DNA of 31,482 nucleotides from JAXMHQ01 sp046346665 (GCA_046346665.1 JAXMHQ010000045.1:1-31482), one strand, 5' to 3'; counted from the first letter of the stretch, positions 6,939-15,599 are shown. Notes: generated by a model from the letters alone, not told the origin. Translations and numbers: made by a program.

Positions 6939-9900
6939 TTTGCCCACTCCGGCGGCAACGAATGACCTGACAACGCTGCTTCAGCGCGGGCTGTTCGAGG
7001 AGGAAGCGAATCGGAACCTGGACGCCGCCATTGCGCAATACCAGTCGCTCGCGACCCGGTTCGACCAGGACCGCCAGGTGGCGGCGACGGCGGTATTCCG
7101 GTTGGGCGAATGCTACCGGAAACTGGGACGGACCAACGAGGCCGTGGTGCAATACAATCGGATCCTGACCGATTTCGCGGATCAAGCGACGCTGGTCACC
7201 CTGAGCCGGCAGGACCTGGCGGCCATCGGCGCCAAAGGCGCGGCGTCACGGATTGAGGAGGCAGCGGCAGGTGCGGCGGACAATTCTTCTTTGAGCGGGT
7301 TGATTCAGGACCTGGCCCAGGCGCAGGTGGACGCCGCCGCACAGAAGTCCGAACTGGACAGGTTCCGGAAGCTGAGTCCGGCGGAGCAGGCGCGTGTTGT
7401 TGAGGAGAATAATTACGCAAATCCGGTGTTGACCAAACTCATCCAGGATTATGCCAGCGAGCAACAAAACCTGGTCAACCTTTCGAAGAGCTACACCGCG
7501 GACAGCATCCACATCCAGACCTCCAGGCGCGTGCTCGAAACGATCCAGGCCCAAATCGCGGACCAGGTCAAAGCTTATCTCACCGCACGCGAGATCCGGT
7601 ACGAAGCCACGCTTCAAAAAGTCAAAACCCTCGAGGCGCTGCTGGACCGTATCCAGTCACGGCAGGCGAATTCCGGGCGGACAATCGAATCTTCAGGCAC
7701 TGACGAAGACCAGGAAATCCGCCGAATCCAGTCCATGGTTCAGAACAGCCCGGATTTGATCAACGTGACATCCGGCAATTCGGCGCTGACGCCTCTGGCT
7801 CGGGCAGCGGGGCTGGGGCAATTGCGGGTGGCGGAATATCTTCTGGAACACGGGGCGGCTATTGAGGCTCAGCCGGGAAACGAATTCACTCCTCTGATTG
7901 AGGCGACAGGCAATGGCCACAAGGCGATGGTCGAGTTGTTGCTCGATCATGGGGCTAATGTCAACGCTAGGGGGAGGTACGGTAACACGATGTCCACTCC
8001 GCTGCTCATCGCAGTAAGCAAGGGCTACGAAGCGGTTGCTGAGTTGCTTCTAGCCCGTCTTGGCCCACCACGCTGACGTGAATAAGAGCCACCCGATTTA
8101 CAGTGCCAGCGATGATCTTATCGTTCCAGCTTCTAAATGCCGGCGCTGATGTCAACGTGCGGACGTCGATGGGCGGACACCTCTGCATTCGGCCTCAGAT
8201 GGCGGCAGCATGAAGAAACTCAAACTGCTTCTGGACCGGAAGGCGGATGTCAACGCGCGGAGTCAGTTGGGCATGACGCCGCTGTCCATTACAGGGCTTC
8301 GGCCGGAGCCACCAACACCATCGGGCTTCTGCCGTGGGGAAAGGGAGCCGAGATTAACGCTCAGATAACGAAGGCCGGACTCCGCTGCTCCGGGCGACTA
8401 TGAGTTGCGCTGACGGTGCAGCCCAAGCGCTTTTATCGGCAGGAGCGGATCCGAATTTCCATTGAAAACAAATTCGAACTTTCGCCGCTGGATTATGCCG
8501 TTGCCATGGCCAACCTCGAATCTGACACGGCAACTCCTCGTGGCCAAAGCCGATTTGAATCGAATGTGCAAAGCTCGGCCGGTCTGGAATCGCGAGCGGG
8601 ACAGGGTCAAAACTTTACCTATGGGTCTGGCCCGGTCAACGCATTGGGCATCGTCTGCAGCTTGGGGAACACTAACCTGGTCGAGTGCTACTGCTCAATC
8701 ACGGGGGCGATCCCAATTGCCACGCCCCAATCTGGGGCCAGTGTGCCGCCCCCCGGGCCGATGGGCTTTGAGACGGCTTTGCTGCTTTGCGCGGTCAATC
8801 AGCCTGACATTCTAAAGCTTTTGCTCGAGCACCACGCCAACACCTCCCTGACCAACAACCTGATCCACCGCCTCATGCTCGCCGCGCAGATCGGCCAGAC
8901 CAACAGCATCCGCCTGCTCGCGCAGGCGGGGGCGGACATGAACGCGCGCGACACAAAAGGGCCTACGGCGCTCCATTACGCCTTCAGCGGACGTCATTGT
9001 GAATCCGTCCCGGTGCTCCTCGAATGCAAGGCCGATCCCAACGTCAGGGACTTGGCCGAGGACACCCCGCTCGATTTTGCGGCAGGCCGCAGCAACGTGC
9101 CGGACCCGCCCGGAAGCGCTTACACTTCGAAACGGCTCGATCCGACATCTCCCACGTCGCCGCCGCCGCCGCGTTGCGGTCTCATGGCGCTGTGGACCGT
9201 CTGCCGAGGATGGATCGGATCATGGTAGACCGGAACGGCATACCGGGCACCAAATTCTCGAAAGGAACGAACGATTGGAACCACTTCACCCTTTACGATC
9301 TGCTAGGGGTGCAATACGGCTTGCTTACGGCCGGAATGATGCCGCCGGCATTTCACGCATGCGAATCGCTCCCTACGAAAGAGCCGCAGGGAACAATCCG
9401 CTGGCCTACCCTGATTTGGCAGCCATCATCATTCACCGCCCGGCGGGCGGCGGCCGGCAATGGAAGGACAACAAGGTGACCTCGCGCAGGCGCTCGAATC
9501 CGGCGATTGCTCGGCTGATGTGCCGCTGGAGTTCGGCGATGTCACCGAGATCCTCGGAGGCGGACCACGTTCTGAATGAGCCTTGGCAGGGATTCTCCAC
9601 GAACGCCCTCTTCACCTTGAAGAAGTGCCTGACGTCACCTTCGAATCACCGTCAACGGCCGGAGCCACAAATTATTCTGTCGCCCCGCAGATCAGAGATG
9701 CTCGAATAATTCCTCCGACCTGCCTTCTCATCAGCCTGCTCCAATTCGAGCCCATGATGCTGCGGCCTCTTGAGGCAATCTGGATTGATCTTGGCCTCCT
9801 CGGATTTGTCGCGGGTGAAGGTGAAGCGGCGCGACTCGGTCACCGGCAAGAGCCGGAGTTTGTGGTGGATTGCAAGGACACGGATGCGCCCGGATTCTGG

Positions 9901-9939
9901 GTGCGGGACGGCGATATGATAGAGGTGCCGGAGAAATAG
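6886..9939 (+). pseudogene. Secreted TPR-ankyrin protein, frameshifted in its 3' half
   Basis: The start at 6886 (MKRTAFLLIL) gives a signal peptide of about 23 residues. A TPR-like region follows (FEEEANRNLDAAIAQYQSLA, then FRLGECYRKLGRTNEAVVQY), then a coiled, Gln/Glu/Arg-rich stretch and ankyrin repeats (LARAAGLGQLRVAEYLLEHG, IEATGNGHKAMVELLLDHGA). The first frame stops at 8076, leaving 397 residues. Ankyrin fragments continue in shifting frames: LLNAGADVNV about 8130-8160, LLLDRKADVNAR about 8225-8260, a longer piece 8416-9228, FSKGTNDWNHFTLYDLLGVQYG about 9257-9320, IIIHRP about 9427-9445, LASSDLSRVKV about 9797-9830, and WVRDGDMIEVPEK to the stop at 9939. This tail resembles a C-terminal polysaccharide-export-like (SLBB-like) segment that I recall in verrucomicrobial ankyrin proteins. 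Many frameshifts over 1.9 kb argue for decay; poor sequence quality is the alternative. The 5' part may still make a truncated TPR-ankyrin protein. Confidence 0.8.
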
Positions 9940-10267
9940 TACGGGTTGCAGGTTCACCACCGCGCGAACCAGGGGAACAGGCTTTTATCCCTATCACGGG
10001 TTGACTATTTCGGGAGAGGTTTTTGTTAGAGCCTCCTCACGCCGGCTCCTACCTTGAGATTGACCCTGGCGGAATTCGCGCGCATTCGCGCAATTCGCGT
10101 CTCGCCTTGGCTACGCGCTTGATTTTTGTTTCGGATTTCGTCCGCGGCGGCTGGTCCGTGAGAAAGGCAGGGGAATGTTCGGCAGGGGAATGGAAAAGGC
10201 GGATTAAGATCATTCCCCTGCCGTTCATTCCTCTGACGACAGTCCGGGCTCCTGTAACGGTTATAGC
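9940..10267. other. Repeat-filled spacer
   Basis: I see no gene here. The spacer contains one REP unit (10029-10052), a GCGAATT-type block (10071-10104) and otherwise unremarkable sequence up to the end of the frame that extends pyrB. It separates the converging ankyrin pseudogene and pyrB. Confidence 0.6.
10029..10052 (-). repeat. REP unit
   Basis: Read on the minus strand this is GTAG, arm GAGCCGGC, loop GTGA, arm GGAGGCTC, with a GAGCC/GGCTC stem. It is the same subfamily as the units inside the kinase gene and at 10294-10318. Confidence 0.85.
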
Positions 10268-10293
10268 TTACCGGTTCTGGAAGAGATTTTGTG

Positions 10294-10318
10294 GAGTCTC
10301 CCTTACGTCGACTCCTAC
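10294..10318 (-). repeat. REP unit within the extended pyrB frame
   Basis: On the minus strand: GTAG, arm GAGTCGAC, loop GTAA, one extra G, arm GGAGACTC. It is translated as part of the abnormal C-terminal extension of the pyrB frame. A GCGAATT-type block (10341-10373) lies next to it. Confidence 0.82.
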
Positions 10319-10422
10319 GATTAATTTGAGCCTCAGTTCGATTCGCGGGAATTCGCGCGATTCGCGTCTCGTCTTTGCTGTTTCTGGGTGGTTTGCGTGG
10401 TCTGCGGGGAACAATGAAGTTG

Positions 10423-10448
10423 GGGCCGGCGGGGACGCCGGCCCTCCC
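10423..10448 (-). repeat. GC-rich hairpin repeat at the pyrB 3' end
   Basis: Two perfect 9-nt arms, GGGCCGGCG and CGCCGGCCC, flank a 4-nt loop. On the minus strand GGAG overlaps the foot of the stem, a possible variant of the GTAG-headed design. It lies at or just past where a normal PyrB would end, so it may have been the original 3' border of the gene. Confidence 0.6.
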
Positions 10449-11413
10449 GTGGATGCTATGCAGGTGCGATTTCGGGGGCCTTTGCCGCCGTTGACCAGGA
10501 AGAGCACGGCCATGCGGACGGCGAGGCCGCTGGTGACCTGCTCCAGGATCAGCGAGCGCCCCGAGTCCGCGATGTCGCTGTCGATTTCCACGCCGCGATT
10601 AATCGGGCCCGGGTGCATGATGAGTGCGTCCGGTTTGGTTTTTGCGAGCCGGGCCTTGTTCAGGCCGTAAAGAGTGGTGTATTCGCTGATGCTGGGGAAC
10701 ATCGTCTTGCGCTGGCGCTCGTGCTGGATGCGCAGCAGGTTGATGATATCCGCGTCCTTGATGGCTTCATCGACGCTGTGCGTGACGTGCGGCAGCCCAT
10801 TTGTTCAGCGTTTTCGGCACCAACGTCGCGGACCGCAGAGCGTCACCTTCGCGCCCAGCTTGGTGAGGCACCAGATGTTCGAGCGGGCGACGCGGCTGTA
10901 GAGGATGTCGCCCAGGATCGTGACGTTCAGGCCTTCGAGCTTTCCCTTTTTTTCGCGGATCGTGAACGCGTCCAGGAGCGCCTGGGTGGGATGTTCGTGG
11001 GCGCCGTCGCCGGCGTTGATGACGCTGGCGTTGAGTACGCGCGACAGGAAATGCGGGGCGCCGGAGGCGCTGTGGCGGATGACGATGAAATCGGCATTGA
11101 GCGCCTCGAGGTTTTTGGCGGTGTCCTTCAGCGTCTCGCCTTTCTTGAGCGAGGACGCTTCAGCGGTGAAATTGATGACGTCGGCGGAGAGACGTTGTTC
11201 GGCCAGTTCGAAGCTGATTCGGGTGCGGGTGGACGGTTCGACGAACAGGTTGATGACCGTTTTGCCGCGCAGCGCGGGGACTTTTTTGATGGCGCGTTCA
11301 CCGACGGCCTTGAAGGCGCGCGCGGTGTCGAGCACGGTGAGGATCTCGGACGGCGTCAGCGATTCGATGTCGAGCAGGTGCTTGCGGGTCCAGGTCATCG
11401 GGGGAATGGGGTG

Positions 11414-11496
11414 GTGGAGTGATGGAGTATTGGATTAATGGATGGCATGGCCGCCAGGTTTTGCCCGGCCCAGCACTCCAGCACTCCAATACTCCA
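11414..11496. repeat. GGAGTATTGGA-family inverted repeat between pyrR and pyrB
   Basis: The word TGGAGTGATGGAGTATTGGA at 11414-11433 is answered by the inverse tandem words CAGCACTCC and AATACTCCA at 11471-11496. It fills most of the 109-bp gap between pyrR and pyrB. Confidence 0.75.
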
Positions 11497-11507
11497 GGTA
11501 CCCGTTT

Positions 11508-12041
11508 TCATGTTCGTTCCAGAACGACTTCGTCGGCGGTGCCGAGTTCGGCGAGGCGGACGTGGACTTTTTCGCCGAGATTGGTCGGGACATTTTTTCC
11601 GACGAAATCGGCCTTGATGGGCAGTTCGCGGTGGCCGCGGTCGACCAGCACGGCGAGCTGGATGCGCTTGGGACGGCCGAAATCGTTGAGGGCATCCATG
11701 GCGGCGCGGGTGGTGCGGCCGCTGAAAAGGACGTCGTCGACCAGCACGACAGTTTTGCCGGTGACATCGAAGGGAACGACCGACGGGTAGACGGTGGGTG
11801 CGGCGCGCTGGCTGAGGTCGTCGCGGTGCATGCTGACATCGAGGGTGCCGACGGGGGCGGGATGATTCCAGATGCCGGCGAGGAGCGAACTGAGGCGCTG
11901 GGCGAGCGGGACGCCGCCTTCGGGGATGCCGATCAGGACGACCTCCTGGCTGGGCTGGTTGCGTTCGACGATTTCGTGGGCGATGCGGGTGAGGGCCCGT
12001 TGGATGGCCTGTGCGTTCAGGAGGACGATCGATTCAGGCAT
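11508..12041 (-). CDS. pyrR: PyrR, pyrimidine operon attenuator / uracil phosphoribosyltransferase
   Basis: PyrR senses UMP and binds RNA hairpins in pyr leaders, causing early termination; many members are also uracil phosphoribosyltransferases. The 177-residue product has the expected length and opening (MPESIVLLNAQAIQRALTRIAHEI). The PRPP-binding motif VVLVDDVLFSGRT is at 98-110. The start at 12041 sits directly after the T-tract of a terminator, with a PyrR-type binding hairpin about 60 bp further upstream. This shows directly how the gene is likely regulated. The only purine-rich candidate ribosome site (GGCGGG) lies in the 3' arm of the terminator stem. pyrB follows in the same direction. 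Confidence 0.96.
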   Translation of the reverse strand: MPESIVLLNAQAIQRALTRIAHEIVERNQPSQEVVLIGIPEGGVPLAQRLSSLLAGIWNHPAPVGTLDVSMHRDDLSQRAAPTVYPSVVPFDVTGKTVVLVDDVLFSGRTTRAAMDALNDFGRPKRIQLAVLVDRGHRELPIKADFVGKNVPTNLGEKVHVRLAELGTADEVVLERT

Positions 12042-12084
12042 AAAAAAAACCCGCCAGCAGGGTCGCGCGACCCGTGGTTCGGGT
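12042..12084 (-). terminator. Leader terminator abutting the pyrR start
   Basis: On the minus strand an outer pair ACCCG/CGGGT encloses a stem centred on the perfect palindrome GGGTCGCGCGACCC, followed by eight T residues. The ATG of pyrR begins immediately after the T-tract. Together with the upstream hairpin it has the form of a transcription attenuator. Confidence 0.85.
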
Positions 12085-12103
12085 GGAAGAGGTGATCATC
12101 TTT

Positions 12104-12134
12104 CCTTGGCAGCCTCACGGAGCCGCCTTAAAGG
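12104..12134 (-). promoter_or_regulatory. PyrR-binding RNA hairpin
   Basis: On the minus strand the lower stem is CCTT/AAGG, then an unpaired TAA bulge. The upper stem is GGCGGCT paired with GGCTGCC (with G-U pairs), closed by the hexaloop CCGTGA. PyrR sites have a hexaloop of the form CNGNGA above a purine-rich internal bulge, and this fits. It lies between the small gene ending at 12147 and pyrR. Confidence 0.82.
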
Positions 12135-12146
12135 AACCAAACGCCG

Positions 12147-12368
12147 TCAGGCGCTGGTGGTGGTTTGTCGTGACTTACGCCACTTGGAACGATGCTTGAT
12201 GATCCAATCCGTCAAGGCACGTTCAAATCCGATATCCCGTCCGGCTTTCTCCGATTCGATCCATTTGTGCCGCAAGATTTCTTCGCGCTCCGCTTGAAAC
12301 TCCCTGTACAAAGAAGAATTCTTCAGTAAATCGCTGGCCACAGACGGCTCTTTAATGTCGTTCGACAT
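12147..12368 (-). CDS. Small charged protein, unknown function
   Basis: The 73-residue product starting MSNDIKEPSVASDLL is hydrophilic, without membrane segments. It has a helical, charged core (FQAEREEILRHKWIESEKAGRDIGFERALTDWI). That core has the look of a conserved module I associate with small bacterial proteins, some linked to DUF4032-type domains; I cannot confirm this. I chose the internal ATG at 12368 because the upstream in-frame codons (back to 12458) look unlike a protein N-terminus. The gene ends right where the pyr leader begins, so the pyr promoter must lie inside or upstream of it, or in the short leader. Mrp ends 143 bp upstream in the same direction. Confidence 0.6.
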   Translation of the reverse strand: MSNDIKEPSVASDLLKNSSLYREFQAEREEILRHKWIESEKAGRDIGFERALTDWIIKHRSKWRKSRQTTTSA

Positions 12369-12511
12369 AAGCTGCACCAAATCAACTGACCCGCGGATTT
12401 TATGCGCCGTGCCGACGGCTGACAACCACAATCTGCACCACGCAAACCGCAACGTCACGCCACGCTAATTCCGACTCCAAGTGAACGCAAACCCTGAAAC
12501 TGATGACATCT

Positions 12512-13552
12512 TCACGACAACACTTTCCGGAGCTGCTCGGCAACCTTTATAAAACCCTTGGCTGCCGGACTTTGCGGGTCGGAAACCGAAACCGGGATTC
12601 CCTTGTCGCCGCCTTCGCGGATCTCCGTAAAAATCGGGATTTCACCCAGGAACGGCAGTTTTTGTCGGTCGGCCTCGGCTTTGCCGCCGCCGTGACCGAA
12701 GATTTCCGCGCGCGACCCGTCGGGCAGGGTGAAGTAGCTCATGTTTTCCACGATGCCGAGGATGGGCACGTTGACCTTTTGGAACATGGCGATGCCTTTG
12801 CGGACAACGCCGAGCGAGGCTTCCTGGGGCGTGGTGATCACGACGCCGCCGTCGAGCGGGACGGTCTGGCAGAGCGTGAGCTGGGCGTCGCCGGTGCCGG
12901 GCGGGAGGTCGACGACGAGATAATCGAGTTCGCCCCAGTCGACGTCGTTGACGAACTGGGAAATCGTTTTGACGATCATGGGGCCGCGCCAAATGACGGG
13001 CTGGCTGTCTTCGAGCCAGAACCCGATGCTCATGAGTTTGACGCCGTGGGCGGCGGGGGGGACGAGCCGCTCCTGTTCGTTCACGGTGGGTCGGGCCTGT
13101 TGCGCGCCCATCATCAGCGGGATACTGGGGCCGTAAATGTCGCAGTCCAGCAGGCCTACGCGGCTGCCTAGATGTTGCAAGGCGCAGGCGAGGTTGACGG
13201 AGACGGTGGATTTGCCGACGCCGCCCTTGCCGCTGGCGACGGCGACGACGCGGCGGATGCCGGGGATCTTGTTTTGCTGGGACCAGGGTGCCTGGCCGGC
13301 GGCCTGGGCGGCGGGCTGGCTGACGGTGACTTCGGCTGACCGGACGCCGGGCAGCGCGCGCAGGGCCTTTTCGCTTTCCGACTGGATCTGGCGGGCGGCG
13401 TCCGGGTTGTGGCTGGTCAATTGGAGGGCGACGGAGACCGCGCCGTCCTGGAGGGTGATCTGGCGCACCAGGCCGAACGAGACGATGTCCCTGGAATATC
13501 CGGGATATTTGACTACCTTAAGCGCGTTGCGAATGTCTTCTTCTGTGAACAT
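12512..13552 (-). CDS. Mrp/ApbC-type P-loop Fe-S carrier protein
   Basis: Mrp/ApbC proteins are cytoplasmic P-loop ATPases that carry or insert Fe-S clusters. The 346-residue product has an N-terminal MIP18/FSCA (DUF59) domain (residues 1-80), a short linker, then the P-loop with deviant Walker A GKGGVGKST at 108-116, DCDIYGPSIP near 136-145 and DLPPGTGD at 215-222. The CXXC pair that bridges a cluster in many Mrp proteins is absent: the segment after NMSYF reads TLPDGSRAEIFGHGGG. Similar cysteine-free versions occur in other phyla, so this may be a natural subclass. The start is the ATG at 13552; the open frame extends upstream only through repeat sequence. It is divergent from sufDUTS, which fits a shared role in Fe-S maturation. 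Confidence 0.92.
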   Translation of the reverse strand: MFTEEDIRNALKVVKYPGYSRDIVSFGLVRQITLQDGAVSVALQLTSHNPDAARQIQSESEKALRALPGVRSAEVTVSQPAAQAAGQAPWSQQNKIPGIRRVVAVASGKGGVGKSTVSVNLACALQHLGSRVGLLDCDIYGPSIPLMMGAQQARPTVNEQERLVPPAAHGVKLMSIGFWLEDSQPVIWRGPMIVKTISQFVNDVDWGELDYLVVDLPPGTGDAQLTLCQTVPLDGGVVITTPQEASLGVVRKGIAMFQKVNVPILGIVENMSYFTLPDGSRAEIFGHGGGKAEADRQKLPFLGEIPIFTEIREGGDKGIPVSVSDPQSPAAKGFIKVAEQLRKVLS

Positions 13553-13622
13553 AGTCAGTCGGGCATTCACCTTTGCCCATGTGCGGGCTAAAGGCAAGAG
13601 CGTGAAACAGGTCGAGGGGCGG

Positions 13623-13698
13623 GTAGGGCGCCGCTCCGCGGCGCCGGGCTGCGCGGAGCGCAACCCATGGGGGACCGCGATCTGACGATCGCGGCTAC
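13623..13698. repeat. REP pair between mrp and sufD
   Basis: The left unit (13623-13645, plus) is GTAG with perfect 8-nt arms GGCGCCGC and GCGGCGCC and loop TCC. The right unit (13675-13698, minus) is GTAG, arm CCGCGATC, loop GTCA, arm GATCGCGG. GTAG ends face outward, as in the other pairs. It lies in the shared upstream region of the two divergent genes, so promoters must be fitted around it (13553-13784). Confidence 0.8.
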
Positions 13699-13784
13699 GG
13701 GGCGAGGGTCGGACTTGCTTTGGGGGGCGGTGCATGGAAGACTACCTGACCCAATATTGAACCGAGAGTCGGAATTGAGTGATT

Positions 13785-15137
13785 ATGGTGAGGATTGCTG
13801 AAAAGACAGTGAAAAGCGAAGGCCGCCAGGCGGCAGACAAGTTCAAGCGATTTCAGTCGCCGTCGGGCGATCCGCTGTGGCTGCAACCCCTGCGGAGCGC
13901 GGCGCGCGAGGAGTTTGCTGATGCCGGGTTTCCCACGTTGAACGACGAGGACTGGCGCTTCACGAACGTGGCGCCGATCTCCAAGCTGCCGCTGAAGCAG
14001 GTGCCGGAGACGGCGTCGAACCCGGTGGAAGCGGGCGGCCTGCTGAAGGCCGGCGCTTTCGCGGGGCTCACGGGTCCGCGGCTGGTGTTTGTGAACGGAA
14101 TTTACGAGCCGGGCCTGTCGAACGCCGACGGCTTGCCGGCGGGAGTGATTTTTCGAACGCTCGGGTCGGCATTGACCGCGGGTCACCCGGTTTTGGAGCA
14201 GCACCTCGGACGTCATGGGGCTTCGGGCGGAAAACCGTTCGGTGCTCTGAACCTCGCGTATTTCCGCGACGGCGGTTTTCTGTATGTGCCCGCCGGGGTC
14301 AAACTGCCGGGACCGGTGCAACTTGTGTATTTGACCGTGAACGCCCCGACCGGTGCGACGCTGCAGCCGCGCAACCTGATCGTTGTGGAAGCCGGCAGCG
14401 AAGCGACCGTGCTGGAAAGCTACCTGGGCACCGGCGGTTCCTATTTCACGAATGCGGCCACGGAGCTGGTGGCGGGCGACAACTCGATCTTGGAACTGGT
14501 GAAGCTTCAGGACGAATCGCCCGAGGCGTTTCACCTGGCGTCCATCGGCGGACAGTTCGGCCGGAGCAGCCGTGCGCATGTGCATTCCTTCGCGCTGGGC
14601 GCCCGGATTTCGCGCAACAGCATCGGGACGCGGCTGGCCGGCGAAGGGCTGGAATGCATATTGAACGGGCTCTATGTGACCAAGGGCGAGCAGGTGGCGG
14701 ATCATCACATGGTCGTGGACCACGCCCAGCCGCACTGCGCGAGCCATGAATATTTCAACGGGATCCTGGACGACAAATCCAAGGGCGTCTTTCACGGCCG
14801 GATTCATGTTCACCCGGTGGCGCAGAAAACCGACGCCAAGCAGACGAACAAGAACTTGTTGCTGTCCGATTCCGCGACGATCGACACCAAGCCGCAGTTG
14901 GAAATTTACGCGGACGACGTGAAATGCACGCACGGCGCGACGGTGGGCCAGTTGAACGAGGAATCCATTTTCTATCTGCGCTCGCGCGGGATCGGGACGG
15001 ACACGGCGCGGCGGATGTTGATCCACGCGTTTGCCGGCGAGATCATCGAGCGCGTGCAGTGCCCGGCTGCGCGCGAGGCGGTGGACAAGCTTGTGTGGGA
15101 CCGGATCGAAGCCAATCCCCACGTGCGGGAAGGTTAG
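13785..15137 (+). CDS. sufD: SufD, Fe-S assembly scaffold subunit
   Basis: SufD pairs with SufB in the SufBC2D scaffold and is needed for iron entry. The roughly 450-residue product has the N-terminal SufD helical region with the NDEDWRFTN segment, then the beta-helix core. The C-terminus carries the SufBD signature: KCTHGATVGQLNEESIFYLRSRGI, then ARRMLIHAFAGEII. SufB is unlikely because the SufB-specific cysteine segment is missing and a separate SufB is present. Start is ATG at 13785; a GTG two codons upstream (13779) is possible. It heads a tight rightward unit with sufU starting only 2 bp after its stop. Confidence 0.95.
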   Translation: MVRIAEKTVKSEGRQAADKFKRFQSPSGDPLWLQPLRSAAREEFADAGFPTLNDEDWRFTNVAPISKLPLKQVPETASNPVEAGGLLKAGAFAGLTGPRLVFVNGIYEPGLSNADGLPAGVIFRTLGSALTAGHPVLEQHLGRHGASGGKPFGALNLAYFRDGGFLYVPAGVKLPGPVQLVYLTVNAPTGATLQPRNLIVVEAGSEATVLESYLGTGGSYFTNAATELVAGDNSILELVKLQDESPEAFHLASIGGQFGRSSRAHVHSFALGARISRNSIGTRLAGEGLECILNGLYVTKGEQVADHHMVVDHAQPHCASHEYFNGILDDKSKGVFHGRIHVHPVAQKTDAKQTNKNLLLSDSATIDTKPQLEIYADDVKCTHGATVGQLNEESIFYLRSRGIGTDTARRMLIHAFAGEIIERVQCPAAREAVDKLVWDRIEANPHVREG

Positions 15138-15139
15138 AC

Positions 15140-15595
15140 ATGTTCGACGAGCTTGGAGATTTGTATCAGCAGGTGATTTTGGATCACTGCCGCCAGCCGC
15201 GCAATTTCCGGGAAATGCCGGGCGCGACCTGTTCGGCGCAGGGGCACAACCCGCTGTGCGGCGACCAGCTCAAATTATTCCTGGCGATGGACGGCGACCG
15301 GATTCGGGAGGCGAGTTTTGTGGGGTCGGGCTGTTGTATTTCGAAAGCTTCAGCGTCGCTGCTGACCGATGCGGTCAAGGGCCGGACGAAGGCGGAAGTG
15401 GCGCAGTTGTTCCGGCAGGTGCACGACCTGGTGATGACGGGCGCGGCGCAGGGTGATGTGGGTAAACTGGCCGTGTTTGCCGGCGTGCACAAGTATCCGG
15501 CCCGCGTGAAGTGCGCGATTCTCGCCTGGCACGCGCTCAATGCGGCGCTGCAGGGCGAAGCGACGCCGGTGTCGACCGAGTCGGAAGCGAACTGA
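15140..15595 (+). CDS. sufU: SufU, zinc-dependent sulfurtransferase
   Basis: SufU accepts sulfur from the SufS cysteine desulfurase and passes it to SufB. The 151-residue product shows the zinc-binding and sulfur-accepting residues: CGD in HNPLCGDQL, Cys in GSGCCISKAS, and Cys in VKCAILAWHAL. These are the conserved positions of SufU. The GSGC segment with a following insertion of about 20 residues is typical of SufU rather than IscU. Its start at 15140 lies 2 bp after the sufD stop, which implies translational coupling. sufT follows after a 140-bp repeat-bearing gap. Confidence 0.95.
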   Translation: MFDELGDLYQQVILDHCRQPRNFREMPGATCSAQGHNPLCGDQLKLFLAMDGDRIREASFVGSGCCISKASASLLTDAVKGRTKAEVAQLFRQVHDLVMTGAAQGDVGKLAVFAGVHKYPARVKCAILAWHALNAALQGEATPVSTESEAN

Positions 15596-15599
15596 GCGT

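Larger units (their letters stand above)
10268..11398 (-). pseudogene. pyrB: Aspartate carbamoyltransferase, interrupted
   Basis: PyrB condenses carbamoyl phosphate with aspartate in pyrimidine synthesis. The first 190 or so residues are normal: the carbamoyl-phosphate motif STRTR at 56-60, HPTQ at 136-139, then ILGDILYSRVARSN and VTLCGP. The frame then breaks and meets a stop at 10805. The rest resumes in the original frame near 10790 with VTHSVDEAIKDADIINLLR, followed by MFPSISEYTT, MHPGPINRG and LEQVTSGLAVRMAV. Comparison with the expected protein places a one-base loss near 10843, another near 10811 and a two-base gain near 10797, net zero. This could be real inactivation or assembly error. 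The frame also runs about 60 codons past the normal C-terminus into dispersed repeats before stopping at 10268. It follows pyrR by 109 bp, presumably co-transcribed. Confidence 0.85.

Noticed and set aside
13623..13645. GC-rich hairpin as a terminator
   Set aside because: It has no T-tract and lies upstream of both divergent genes; the GTAG head marks it as a REP unit.
13553..13735. Longer start for mrp at 13735
   Set aside because: The added codons translate a REP pair and are Arg/Pro-rich; the DUF59 domain begins at the ATG at 13552.
13695..15122. A 475-codon minus-strand frame opposite sufD
   Set aside because: It mirrors sufD, which carries the full SufBD signature; the antisense product shows no domain.
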